From contig OU744720.1 of assembly GCA_916613615.1 (NCBI GenBank), positions 76,225,338-76,289,337 of the forward strand: a stretch of DNA of 64,000 nucleotides, read 5' to 3'. The position numbers and the translations under genes are program-made. This stretch comes from Steromphala cineraria. Taxonomy: Eukaryota; Mollusca; Gastropoda; Trochida; Trochidae. The number at the start of each line of letters is the position of its first letter. The first letter of the stretch is position 1. This document shows positions 38,201 to 49,953 of this stretch, piece by piece. Under the pieces are notes generated by a model, which saw only the letters and a list, made by a program, of their open reading frames with translations, did not search any database and was not told the DNA's origin.

Positions 38201-39056
38201 TCTTCGTCTTACGTTGATGGCCTTTCTGGCTGCTGCAACGGTTCAAGACTGAACGTAATATGTTTTGACTACGGGTATTTAAGAAGGGATGATGCCGTTG
38301 TTTTGTTTTTGTAGAAGGTAAAGACAGGCTATACCGTGCAACTAAATACTTGAACCTAGCCTTGTAAACAAAGACACTTCTGCTGTATAATTACAAAACC
38401 ATTACAACCGATGAAAAGCTTCAAAAACAGCAAACAAATCACTTTAGCTTCTGTTTAGAAACTATTTGCCTCTGGTCTGTGCCAGGAAGAGTGAGCCAAG
38501 TTAAATGTGGTAGACACATGATAACTCAGTTAAACATGGTGATTTTTAAAAAGTTTATTTAAAATTCTGCTTTGCTTATCTTTAAAAGCTATTATGTTTG
38601 GAAATATAATCAATTATGTTACCACAACTTCTATTACGATTTAGGTTTGAATTGATTAAAATATGTATGTTGATAACCTGATTTATCAGATATTGTATCA
38701 TTAAGGAAACTGGTTTAAATATTTGTTTGTGTTAAACATACGAAGATCCCTATTGGTTACATCATGGGGTTGATGATTTGATGATTTGAATAACAGAGTT
38801 TTGATTAGTAAACGCCATGGCAACATAAAATTCGCGAACTGTGAATAACATGTCATATGTGATAACAAGCTAAAGTAAGACTTTTTCTATTTGATGACGA
38901 AGGCTGTCATGGCGCACGCAATTCACAAATTAGGCAATTAAACAAACACTGCACCACAAGGAGAACTAACTGTGAACAGATGTCTCCTGACAATAATGCA
39001 TCAAATTCATCTATATCTGAATCAGCAAAGATAAACATCAGTCAGCATTGAGATCA
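35283..39056. repeat. 4.5-kb tandem duplication, unit 3, right end deleted
   Basis: Collinear with units 1 and 2 up to CAGTCAGCATTGAGAT (about 39040-39056). It then jumps into the sequence that in unit 1 starts near 26643, so about 0.8 kb of the unit 3 right end and about 0.45 kb of the unit 4 left end are missing. The short shared GAGATC/GGGATC at the junction suggests a microhomology deletion. Confidence 0.9.
37783..38053 (+). CDS. Exon-like block encoding an 8-Cys domain, unit 3
   Basis: Homologue of 28641-28911, same length of 271 bp and same reading phase at both ends. The acceptor is TATTTTTCAG and the donor CATCAG|GTAAAC. The eight cysteines are unchanged. Compared with unit 1, the few substitutions mostly change amino acids (for example E to K, F to V, R to S). 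That argues against strong purifying selection and is compatible either with diversification or with neutral drift plus recent homogenisation. The frame stays open past the donor to a stop near 38107. Function unknown; the domain family is not recognised. Confidence 0.42.
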
Positions 39057-40577
39057 CAATTTGCTGTCTTCTTTGTTTCTCCATAGAGGTAAACTGCGAG
39101 CAGGAGCATTGCTCATAGAGTTACATTTTGGGAAGGATTTATCTGATTTTGACACATGGTTTTATGATATTGAAATACATAGATAGTAGAGTAAGAAGCA
39201 GACAATATGTAGGGTATTCAAAATCATTTCATATTTATATCTATGAAAAGAACCTTTAGTAAAAGGTAGCGTTGTCTGTTATTTCTATACCGTAAAAGCA
39301 ATTACAGATCGTGTACTCCTTGACACTTAATCATTCTAATATTGTCTACTCGACTTTGTAATTTAACGTAAGGTGCATTAAAGGTAACGTCTGTATGTTT
39401 GATAGTGAGGGTTGAATGTTGTACATATTTATAGTATGAGATGTCATTACATGATAATGATACATATCATCAAGATAATAATTGGTAGGTGTCAGATTGC
39501 CAGAGGAATAGAATGGAATCTCATGGTGAAATGTGTAAATTGTTTTGATAGTAACGTTACAAATATCTTATCGGTTAAAATCATATTCAGTTGTATTTGT
39601 TTGATGTTGACCATCTCTTGTATGGAAATACTTGGGATTAACAGCCTTTATTAACTACTCGCGTATGTTCTACCGACATATGAAAGTCATAATACATACA
39701 TACATATTTAAAAGGAAATACTTTGTATATTCTTTTTATATATATCTAAAATGTCAGTTATAAAAGAAAACAGTGTTGAAAAGATATACATGGATAGCAC
39801 ATGACATTGCATTAACTCAAACGTAACAATCCATGTTAGTACTCCAATATCTGAGCTAGCCCGTGAAGTAGAAGAATTAAATTATACATTTCATAAATAA
39901 ACGACGCCCAGTCCTCCTAATAGCCTTTGCATTGTTCACCAACGACCTCCTAACTTTCCATCAGCTCTGAGAGTCTTTGAAAAATCAAGCACACGTTAAT
40001 GACATTATTTCTCCAATAGTCAATATTTGTGAGACAATTTCTGTGAGTATATCGATTATAAACCTGGATATCAGTTCAACCAGAAATAAGATTGTCTAAT
40101 GCAGTGCAGTCTAGACATGGATTGATACTACTACTGTAGTTAGCTCCTGGCTTGTCATACAGGCTGGCCAAGAGATCTGTTATGTCAGAATATCACCGAC
40201 AGTAAACTGACGGCCTGCCAAATGTCATGATCCCTCTTCAAAGATCAACAGTGCGCAGTCACCTTTCGACTATGCTGTGAAGACTTTGAGATATATGTCT
40301 TAATGTAGTTTATCAATTCTTGTGTGAATATGATTAAAATTCAGCCTTATTATGTTAGTTTATTATATCGTTTCATTCAATTAAATGATATTTTCAATTC
40401 AGACAAAGAAGTTTTCTCCAGTTTGTACTGTTCTTTTTCAAACACCTTTGTATTTCTCTCTCAAGCCATATTAACTATATACAAAATGTAAGAGGTATTT
40501 CCTTGAACTGACATACAACATTTATAGTCTTCCAAAAACAAAATGCAGTTTGCCAGTGTTTTCTTTATATTTTGCAG

Positions 40578-40851
40578 GAATGAAAGAAAATGCTTGGCAT
40601 TCAAAGACAATCCTCTAACCAAAGCTGACTTCACTCAGAGAAAGGAGGCAGCAAATTAAAAACTTGCATTGTGACAAATGCGTTAATCAGGTCTCGCTGA
40701 ATATCAGGTGCCAGAGGGGCCAGCTTTTTATGCTTGCAGTACATGTCTGTCTGAGAATCAGAGCCGACAGAAGCCATCCCCAATGTTCAAGCTAAGGATG
40801 TGACTTGTATTGTTGGCAAAGAGCCAAACCCTTTCGGGTGAATTACATCAG
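40578..40851 (+). pseudogene. Broken 8-Cys exon-like block, unit 4
   Basis: Homologue of the blocks in units 1-3, with the same acceptor (TATTTTGCAG) and donor (CATCAG|GTAAAC). The reading frame is lost. An extra T gives GCAAATTAAAAAC and a stop after the AAN triplet, and a second change (AAGCTAAGG for AAGCTTTGG) makes a stop between the sixth and seventh cysteines. Two extra bases occur near the 3' end. Splice signals remain while the frame is gone, so splice-site conservation alone does not prove that the other copies are expressed. Confidence 0.75.
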
Positions 40852-42494
40852 GTAAACAAGCAATGGAAACAGAGAAAAGCCAAGCCAGTGTACTAATGCT
40901 TTTAGTGTTGAATGCTAGATATACACTTCTACATGAATCTTATCTTTGACCTCTAAACAATTCCCAATCTCGGAAGTTCAAAACTGCAACATTTTTGTTC
41001 TTAGTCTTACGTTGATGGCCTTTCTGCTTGCTGGAACGGTTCAAGACTGAGCGTAATATGTTTTGACTACGGGTATTTAAGAAGGGATGATACCGTTGTT
41101 TAGCTTTTGTAGAAGGTAAAGACAGGCTATACCGTGCAACTAAATACTTGAACCTAGCCTTGTAAACAAAGACACTTCTGCTGTAATTACAAAACCATTA
41201 CAACCGATGAAAGGCTTCAAAAACAGCAAACAAATCACTTTAGCTTCTGTTTAGAAACTATTTGCCTCTGGTCTGTGCCAGGAAGAGTGAGCCAAGTTAA
41301 ATGTGGTAGACACATGATAACTCAGTATGAAAACAGTGAATATTTAAAAGTTTATGTGTAATTTCAAGTTTGCTTATCTTTGAAAGCGATTATGTTGGGA
41401 AAGACATTATAATTACCACAACCTCCATTATGATTTAAGTTTGAGTTGAAGCACATATGTATTTTAACAATCCTCTTTATTATTAAGAGACCACTCGAAT
41501 ATCTGCATATCAAGACCAATATTGGTTATATTATCAGGTATAATGGGTCACTTGATTTGAAAAACAGAGGTTTGATTAACAAACACCATGGCAACAAAAG
41601 ATTCGGAAACTGTGAATAACATAACCCTAAGTGATAATAAGCTGAAGTAAACTATTTTCTATTTGATGGCTGTCATAGCGCATGTAACGCATGTAAGTGA
41701 CAAATTAGGAAATTAAATAAATACTGCAAAACAAGGTGAACTAACTGTGAACAGATGTTTCCTGATAATAATGAATAAATGTATCTATATTTTGGATATT
41801 CGCTGAATCAGCAAAGATAAACGTCAGTCAACATTGAGATTACTTTTTATTAATCAGATAACTACAAAATTGGGCTTCTGTTAATGACTGATATATGAAT
41901 AGTGCCGTTATTGATAATAAGACACGTTTCAAGAACAATGCCAATGAACTCCTTGACACCTAACTGTTACCATGAACAACCTGTTGCTTGATGAAGTACA
42001 GGTGGTCAATACTAATTACCGTAATATAAAATACGTAACTACGTCCTTTGCTTAAACATCAAGTCTGGAGTACTGATGTAGTTCTAGTTTGAAGTAAAGT
42101 ACATAGAAAGTCCATTCTCAGAGGGTTTTTACATTTTTACTCTTATAAAAAAAAGCATTTTTGAGAATTAAATAGTCTAGCAAGAGGAGTGTATCTTTTG
42201 GAAATATGAAATGAGCTGTCCCAAGTTATCAAACCCCTTTTAAAACCCCTGTAACTCCTGCAAGACTTGACTCCTTGAAAGGTCATGTGGCATCTGACCT
42301 TCCCCCCTCCCTACTCTTATACTAAATTTTAGCCGAAAATATATCTTAAATGCAGCTATGTACTTTAAAACTGAAAGGATCCTACTGAAGCTGTTCATTT
42401 TCAGAAACTGAACCTGAGGTGATCTACATACTTGCTACAATGATATAGACTTACAAGGGACTATAAAGATATTTTGTTTCATGGCTGTTGGATA

Positions 42495-42530
42495 GACTAC
42501 CCCTCCCCCCCCCCCCTCTCCCCCTCCATC
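42495..42530. repeat. Cytosine-rich low-complexity tract
   Basis: A run of C with occasional T (CTACCCCTCCCCCC and following), inside the decayed right part of unit 4, which is pyrimidine-rich in the other units too. G-quadruplex potential on the minus strand. Confidence 0.85.
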
Positions 42531-43016
42531 CTAACCCCCTTTCCTAACTGATTTACCATCCCAAGGGGATCACGGTTACCTCACTCCCACCCCATCTCAC
42601 CCTCATGGCCGTGTGAAGTGTCCCAGGGTTAAGATTACTTCCAAACGATCTTTAAGTTATTTTCTCAAACCCATTCTGTGGGTTTCACTCATTGTAGTCT
42701 GTCAGATATGGGCGACTTCAAGCATATACAACTCTTTAATTAGCGGGGACCCTACATGTACCTTTATTCTCATCATTCTATACTCCCTCAACAAAGTCTT
42801 ACATAAACCTATTCAAGCAAAAAGGCTTCTTATATTTACAAAATGATAATAAGTATATAAAGCATTAGTCATCGTGTCTGGGACAGTATAAGACATTATT
42901 ACTTTAACATTACTTTAAGTATGAAATATTTAGAATATATATCCTTTCATGTAAGCTAACCCCCAGTGAGATAATTCCCTTCAACCTATCCCCCTTATTT
43001 CGGGGGTCAGCTAACT

Positions 43017-43029
43017 TGACCTTTGACCT
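43017..43029 (-). promoter_or_regulatory. DR1-like nuclear receptor motif
   Basis: TGACCTTTGACCT is a perfect direct repeat of TGACCT with 1-bp spacing, the site class bound by HNF4, COUP-TF and RXR heterodimers. It is seen by motif only; no promoter is visible nearby and one such site is expected by chance now and then. Confidence 0.35.
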
Positions 43030-45198
43030 CATTTCTCGGGTCATAGATCATAGAGGGTCTTATAATTGGTTGTAACACTAGGGTAGCCCTCGACCCAAGT
43101 ACGGGTATTTAGTTCACCCATTATGAGCTGTTCCCGACCGGCGAAGGTGCTAGTTAACTTCTCAAGTGGACTATATTCAGGCCCCCAGCCACGTCTGTAA
43201 TATGCTCAGTGTCTTGTGGATTGTATTTACCTTCTGTTTGCTCCAACCGTCTGTGATAGTATTTACCTACAGATTTTCTGGGGCCAGTGTGTCGGTGTCC
43301 CGTCACTCGACTGTTTGTCTGTGTGTTGTCTTGATGAGTGTGATGTTTGCAAGGTGTTAGAGACGAGTCGTGGTTGGAGTATAGACCATGGCTTGTTGTG
43401 GAGGGGCTGGTCTCCATGAATACAAGGCTTGTAGCACAGGAATTTGTCTATTCTGATATGAAAGACAAAGTTTTAAAACCCCCTTTAAAAAGATTCATAA
43501 TTGTGTGAGAATTATAATGGTTTATCTATCAAATATCTAATTTGTCTGACCACAAAGGTTGAATGTGTAAAGTATCGTCTTTGACATTCCTCTGTAGGAC
43601 TTGGACAAATTGCAGATGTAAGAAGAAAAACAAATTCTCCAAATTCAATGTCCTTTTGACAAAAATCAATCATCTTTTATATAAAATGCATGTTGTAAAA
43701 CCTTCTAAAATATGGTATGTATTTAGTCTCGTGACATATTACCAAATGTTACATCAGCAAATGTGAAATACATGATGTTTCATCTAATAATACTAGATTC
43801 AATCATTATAAACCTATCACATGTTGTCTGCAATTACTATATCTGAGCATCTTAAGTAACATGAAGACTTAAAGGTCAGCTTGAGTACGAGACATCAGTA
43901 CAGGGCGTATGTCTGAGGGCGTCCTATGCTTCTCTAAGAGGATTGTCGTCTCTCCTTCCTTCAACTAAGCCTCTTAAAGGTCTTTCTACGCTTGTTACAA
44001 CGTATTAGGAGGTCTATAGATTACTGACTTCACCGATAAACCATGTTCAATGGCAAGTGCAGATCCCTATTTAGGTTGGACCTATATATAACAAAGACAT
44101 CACACGAGTTGTCAGGTACTCTCAGAACATTCGATTCAAGAACTCGTTAATGATGATTCTTCTGACAGGTTTCATCATGTCCTTTTGAATTATTTATCTC
44201 AATGTTTTGATGTTAGCAATGTTCATTATTTTCGGATCGTTTCTATTAAAGATAAACATAACCTGAAGTAGTCTGTCTTACAGCTGAAACAAAATATATT
44301 TAAAGACCCACACAAGTCTATATAAGTCTAGCTCACTGCAGTTTCAGTGGGCTCCTTTCAAGTGTAATAGTAGAGAGTTGCATTTAACATGTATTTTCAT
44401 TTTAGAGACTGAAATTTAGTCTAAACCTGAAGTACAAAACACCTATTATGACATACACCGTTCTACTATACAGAATGATTTTATAAAAAGTCATTCTTTT
44501 GATAAAATGTTCTTGGAATAGCATATGCTTCGCATTTGAAATTCTTACAACTCTCATTTAAGTGAAAAATAGATGATGAACAAAAAGGCAATTGTTTTAT
44601 CTTGCAAATTGCCTCCAATGGCCTGATATAATGTCTTACAAATTAACCTACTTCCAATTGCCAGTGAACGTAATGTTATTAAATGTGGAATCATAATTCG
44701 ATTAAAGAGTGGTATTCTCATATAAAATCATGTAATGTCATGCATTGGAGATAAAAGGGATGTTTCTACTGTTAGCAATATCATGTTTTTAAAAACATAC
44801 CTTTAAAGACTGTAAAGGTGAATATTGCGCAATGGTCGATCTCCACTCCGTACTGGATGGAGTCTCAAACAGAAACAAAGTTATTAATAATTTGATACTT
44901 AAATATGTTTATACCTCCATAATGAATTCGTTTGATAAATAATTCCCTTTTGCTTACACAGGCTGCTTGCTCTCCTTCATGTATTTTATTGTCATATACT
45001 GGTATTTATTGTAACGTACAAATGTATTGGAGAGGTATTTATATAAGCAACCGAGGATTGGTTACCTATCCATCTTCACATTGTTCAATAAAATATGTTT
45101 ACACCATGTAGTGCAAGGAAACAATATAACATACTACGTATTTCCAATCCAATCGTACGAGCTGGTATAATTACGCCATGTGCAGATCTTACCCTGCT

Positions 45199-45209
45199 AA
45201 GATGGCGGC
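45199..45209 (+). promoter_or_regulatory. YY1-like motif
   Basis: AAGATGGCGGC matches the YY1 consensus exactly, in the least AT-rich part of this region (about 45080-45600). In animals YY1 sites often sit just downstream of transcription starts. No gene is visible here, so this is only a candidate promoter mark. Confidence 0.3.
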
Positions 45210-47528
45210 AACCACTTTGTTTACGAGATGCGATAAGAGGCAAATAACAGTGTGGATCATGCTTGGGCATAAATACAGCATTGTTGTGTCCGTCCATTGG
45301 TGACTGAGTGTTTCTATCGTGGAAAGTAGGAACAAGTGGTCGTTAATCTCCAATGTCATTTAGACCTGGTCGTAAATACAGGAGGCAACACCAGTAGAAA
45401 CAGCAGGATAAGCCGGCCATTTATAACCCCAACTTGTGATGAGGTGAGGACGGTTAATGCTAGGTTTTATTGTCCGGGGATAAAACGTCATGGTCCGAGG
45501 GGCAGATAACAAAGGCTGTTTGGTGTGACACCGGCAAATCAGACCATCAATACATTCTAATCTGCACCGCTTTGACACCAGCCTCGTAATAAGAACCGTC
45601 TCGAGAACTAATCGCTAAGTAAAGGGAACTGTGCTATCACATGTACTCGTTTTATTCTGTTTAACAAAACAGCGCTGGCGTCTGCTTAACATCTCAATGT
45701 GAATTACTATAACACATTTCTTTCACAAGTTTTTAATTCAGAAGAGACGAATCTTCTTCCTGACCTCAGATGATAATCGCAATGGGATATTTCCTTGTCG
45801 TCTTTATTATATAGGGCGAGGAGGAAATAAATATGTATACATGATACAACCACAGCCATTTCATAAATGTGCCCATTAAACGAGAAAGAAAAGCAAATAT
45901 TACTTTGTACCTAAAGCCCTACGGCAAGTTTAACAGGTAAAGGGCAATCATAACGAGACAGAGACACATCCTTATATGTATAACAAAGCTTTAGTGTAGT
46001 CAGTCGCCCAATAACTTTTCATCTATGTCATTCCTTATATAAAACGAAATTTGCATTAGCAAAAACGTTATATAACAGGGTCTTGGGTTTTCTTAAACCT
46101 TTTAAGATTTTTATTGCAGAGACTGGATAAAATAAATAGAGGTGGTAATATTGTGTAGAATTTCATAGACTAAATCTTAGCCCAGTACATGGTGATGATT
46201 TTATTTCCTTAAAACATATACAAAATACACAATATTCAGAATATATATATAATAGGGAAAAAGGATAAGCAAACAGGCAGCAAATATCTATATAAATGCT
46301 TCTCCTGAAAAACATAAAACGATTCAGATATCAAATACATTAGTGGACAAATACAAAATGTGCAATTATTCGTGGAAACTCAAATTAATGTTCAGCTATG
46401 TCTACATTTGCTTTTGGTACAGATTGAAGGAGAGAAATTTAAAATCGGTTGGTATCATTTTATGAAATGATATACAGATATACATGGTGATGAAGATAAC
46501 TGTGACAAGATGATGTCTGCGTGCAGTGTAGGGTTGAATGTTCACTTGTCCTCCTGGCATAGCACTGGCATTGAGTCATGTCCCAGGTAGTCGAGGCACG
46601 TCCATACTGCAGTTGACAACATCAGGTGCGTGTTGTGTATAAAGCACAGCTGGTAGATCGAGGTGAGGAGATTCTGTATATGTAGCATCTTGACTGTTGA
46701 ATTCATCACTAGAAGGCGTCGACTTGACAGGGCTGGCGTTTCAGGGTTACATCAAATGTGTTTCCCAAAATTACGGTTTATCATTTCCTTCTTGAAATGT
46801 TGGGAAACTATTGGGAGTGTTTCATGCGAAACCAATGTGCTCTTTTCTTCTAACAATAAATAAAATGCAAATGCTCTAAACGTGCTTAATATCTACTAGG
46901 AATCAGGTTCTATTTAATATATATACCAATCTCCAGACAGCCTTAAAAAGGCAATAAAATTCTAACTACAATAACGTATATATTTCTAACAACTAGTATA
47001 GGGTTTCCATTATGATATTATTCACAGCTATTAGACTCTGCAGCAGCCAGGGCAACATGCCACTGTAGACATTGGAAAGATAAGTCTGATTCATGTGCTT
47101 GCAGTGTTTATTATGTACAAAACGAGAGCATGTGATGAGAGGAAATATTCTCGCTGTGATGTTGTCTTAGTCGATATAAACACGCATGTCAAAATAAATC
47201 AACGCCTTGCATCTTGGTTAACAGATATAAAGATGTCGCCATTGCAGAACTTGCTGTACTTCATGTGGCGTCGTTTCACAAGATGGATAAAATGTCACAT
47301 GAGTTTTCCTTGACACTGTCTTTGACGCTGGTCTACTGCGCTTGAAATCGTTGACAAAGAATCTTATTTGGGGTTCGTTCAAGAGCCTCCTCCTTTTGTA
47401 AAATACAACAGATATTTGCATGTAAGAAAGGTGACCCAAAACCGCGGTTGATGCACCTGTCATTGAAGAAGGGTGACCGCGATATCCGTCTTTGTATATT
47501 CCTGTATCTGCTGATTTACAGGGTGTAT

Positions 47529-47533
47529 AGAAG
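47529..47533. repeat. Target site duplication, left
   Basis: AGAAG directly before the TGTTAG start of the left LTR. The same AGAAG directly follows the right LTR at 54700-54704. A 5-bp duplication fits Ty3/gypsy and retroviral integrases. Confidence 0.75.
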
Positions 47534-48236
47534 TGTTAGAAGATAGTTTTATTTTAAAAACTGTAGAAATATATTGGTCACTTTGAGGTGAAAGAGAGGT
47601 AAAGCCTAATGATTGCAATCTGCAGAAAGCAAGTAAACAACTTGTTTGTGTATGAATTCCGAGGTCAGTTTCGGCCAGATTGCCGGTTGAAGAGAGCAAA
47701 AGCATGCTCCATGAAACAGTATAACATGAAATCGTGTCCAGTAATTATAAGTTCCTTTGAAGTTGTTTTCGGACATCCCACGAGGCAGAGTCGAGAGTTC
47801 AGGGTTATGTCATACTATATTTACGTGGAAGTCAGGAGATGAACGTGGTAATTGGAAACATAATGTCTTAAGGGGGAAGTAACGAGTTCCAGCTAGCCGT
47901 CAAGGACAAACCATCTTTAAATATCGGACTTCATGATTAAATATTCAGTTGAGCTTGGACAGCGGCTGATTGACCATCCTTCGTCTTCTGTCTTTCTTGC
48001 ATGCGCCAAAGTCTGTCTGATTCAGAGTGTCTGAACTCAGAGATGTTGCCTGATCCCAACCTACATCTAGTCAGAGTCCTTGTGAAGCAGACCAGTTGCA
48101 GAGTCACAACGTGTGTATAGTCACTATCCTGACCACGCCATTCCAGTGACCATAACATCCCTAACAACGACATTAAGTACGTACCTGCTCGCTCAGGGTC
48201 ACTGGGAGTAACGGGTGGCATATAAAAACCCAGGAT
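47534..48236 (+). repeat. Left LTR
   Basis: 703 bp, TGTTAGAAGATAG to CCCAGGAT. It matches 53998-54699 base for base as far as I can read, except near the end (ATAAAAACCCAGG here, ATAAATACCAGG in the right copy). A 77-codon ATG frame (47609-47842) occurs in both LTRs, as does a longer minus-strand frame; I take both as incidental. The terminus is not the usual CA, so the end could be off by one or two bases. Confidence 0.9.
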
Positions 48237-48260
48237 AATTGGTGGTTGATGCGTGGGTAC
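48237..48260 (+). other. Candidate primer-binding site
   Basis: Three bases after the LTR end the sequence reads TGGTGGTTGATGCG. A TGG start complements the CCA end of a tRNA, as in most LTR elements. I could not match it to a particular tRNA. Confidence 0.45.
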
Positions 48261-48277
48261 ATCCCGCTTCTGAAACT

Positions 48278-48413
48278 CCGGACGTGCACCCCACTGAAAT
48301 TGGACGTGCATACCTGTTTCCTCGAATTCTCGGACATCTGGAGCCGGACGTGCACCCCACTGAAATTGGACGTGCATACCTGTTTCCTCGAATTCTCGGA
48401 CATCTGGAGCCGG
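48278..48413 (+). repeat. 66-bp tandem duplication in the leader
   Basis: Two copies of a 66-bp unit beginning CCGGACGTGCACCCCACTG, starting at 48278 and 48344 and seemingly identical. It lies just inside the left LTR and ends at GAGCCG|GTGAGA, a donor-like site. It makes frames on both strands look repetitive; those are not genes. Confidence 0.92.
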
Positions 48414-48455
48414 TGAGAACAAGGAGTGACAATCTTTATCAACGGACATTCGAAA

Positions 48456-48464
48456 CAAGGTGAG
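48456..48464 (+). promoter_or_regulatory. Candidate splice donor in the element leader
   Basis: CAAG|GTGAGC is a strong donor match, 223 bp into the interior. With the acceptor-like CTACCTGTGTACTGCTTAG ending at 50560, just before env, it would produce a spliced env mRNA of the kind errantiviruses and retroviruses use. A second donor-like site lies at 48413. Inference from motifs only. Confidence 0.3.
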
Positions 48465-48543
48465 CAAACTTTCTTCACCTTGCAAAAGACTCACCGATTG
48501 TTGCACGTATAGATAAACTAGGGCTCTCTGTTAACACTAGACG

Positions 48544-48726
48544 ATGTCATATGCACCAAATTTAACACATATTCGACAAGCATTACCGGCACCACTGGTA
48601 GAAGATTACAATGTCAGGCGAACATGGACGGGTAAAACGCGTGATGCAGAAGCCCGACTCAAACGCCTAGCAGAAGAGAGAGGGAGAGAGAAACAGAGCA
48701 AGCAGATGAATGAAGTCCTCATTTGA
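48544..48726 (+). CDS. Short leader ORF of 60 codons, unknown
   Basis: Opens on ATG and ends in TGA. The predicted product is charged, with a basic/acidic helix-like second half (ARLKRLAEERGREKQSK). It is the first ATG frame after the candidate donor and sits where gag would begin, so it might be a gag remnant, but the length and composition do not allow an identification. A 103-codon frame on the opposite strand overlaps it. Probably not a functional gene in this copy. Confidence 0.2.
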   Translation: MSYAPNLTHIRQALPAPLVEDYNVRRTWTGKTRDAEARLKRLAEERGREKQSKQMNEVLI

Positions 48727-49953
48727 CCTGCCGTCTGTGCACTGACCTGCCGCCTATGTATATACATAACCTGTGTAAATATCGTAGTAAGCCAACGTAT
48801 CCATTCATGCCTTATAACCTCAGGAGGGCACAAGAATAACCACACCAAGAAGTACCAATTGCAGTTATATAATAATCGACCACTACAAGCCAGCTCACAG
48901 TGACTAGCAGAGGCCAATGGCGAGAGAACGGTCAGCCTTCAGAACCGGACGTTAGATAACCCTGCTGGAGCATGCATCGCTCATTCCCCAATTGCACGCC
49001 TAACGTGTAATGAATACTGTACAACACCTGTGTAAGATAAACAATCGGTCCATAGAATCTAAACTCACTTACTGTAGTATCGCCAATTCACTAGATTGCA
49101 ATTAATAGTCTGCAATTGAGTTTTTTTATTAAAGGTATAAATTTAAAATTGGAAATAGGTTATTAAGTAATGGGGATATTAATACGAGTAATGTATTATA
49201 ATGGGAAAGAGTGATAAACACTATGAATGGTGATGTTCCATAATTGTCTAATTGACATTATCTATAACATTTCACGTTTTTTAAAAAACTAAATGTCAAC
49301 TTCAATCAGTCATGCGCGGCAATCAGGATATGCAATGATACAGTTACATTGTTATGCAAATCCGGTGTTGTTCAGTTGATAAGTCAATACCAAATCACCG
49401 CGTCAGACTAATTAGTGTTATAAGGTAATCACTACCGAAGGTGAATGGGTAAATTTATTAATTGTTTAAAGCCGCTCATGCCTGTAATATTGCCCAAGCG
49501 GAAGAAACGCTTAAATTATGCATAGCTGTAAAGGTTGTGAATATAGAGAATACAAAATCCTATTTATCGTTCATTCATAAAATAATGTATCCGGAATAGG
49601 GTGGATTAAACTAATCAGGAATAACAGTCGATAATAATTGCAAAGCAGATAAGAAAGGCCTGACATATTAAATATTAATTATTGTATGCTTGTTGACAAG
49701 ACGTTGTTAATAAGTATCAATGTTTGATCGATATAAGTTATCAGTGTTGCGAATAAGTGACAACATGGAGATTGTCGAGAAGAGTGTGAAGATGATATAA
49801 TGACATAGGGTGTCCCGTCGTAACCTGGACTTGGTGATTCTGGGAATCACTGCGCGCGACCCATGGGTGCATTACATGGCAATGGAGTTATTGTCGGAGG
49901 AGAAAGTAGGGCCCACTTCTCTCTTCATATTAGTGGCGACATAATATCGTAGT
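48727..49953. other. AT-rich element interior without ORFs
   Basis: Where gag-pol is expected, both strands are riddled with stops and the base composition is like that of the host DNA outside. I see no reverse transcriptase, protease or integrase motif. It may be decayed or replaced sequence. Confidence 0.6.

Larger units (their letters stand above)
39057..42575. repeat. 4.5-kb tandem duplication, unit 4, partial and decayed
   Basis: It lacks its left end and has an internal deletion: AAAGGTAACG at about 39380 joins directly to TCTGTATGTTTGATAGTGAG, skipping about 0.4 kb present in units 1-3. From 41330 onward similarity falls, although landmarks persist (AACTGTGAACAGATGT, CCTTGAAAGGTCATGTG near 42270). 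It ends near 42575 at CCAAGGGGATCACGGTTAC. Decay at the array edge is normal for tandem arrays. Confidence 0.88.
42576..47528. other. Non-coding stretch between array and LTR element
   Basis: No supported gene. Three overlapping frames of 64-87 codons at 43154-43419 lie on both strands and cannot all be real. A nuclear-receptor DR1-like site is at 43017-43029 and a YY1-like site at 45199-45209. About 45080-45600 is less AT-rich. No splice-bounded exon was recognised. Confidence 0.4.

Noticed and set aside
43154..43419. Three overlapping frames of 64-87 codons on both strands
   Set aside because: Mutually exclusive, and none has a recognisable motif or splice context.
47937..48506. Minus-strand frame of 189 codons, with overlapping frames at 48173-48478 and 48199-48463
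   Set aside because: It runs antisense through the left LTR and the 66-bp duplication. The same antisense frame recurs in the right LTR, and its internal repeat is just the DNA duplication. No independent evidence of coding.
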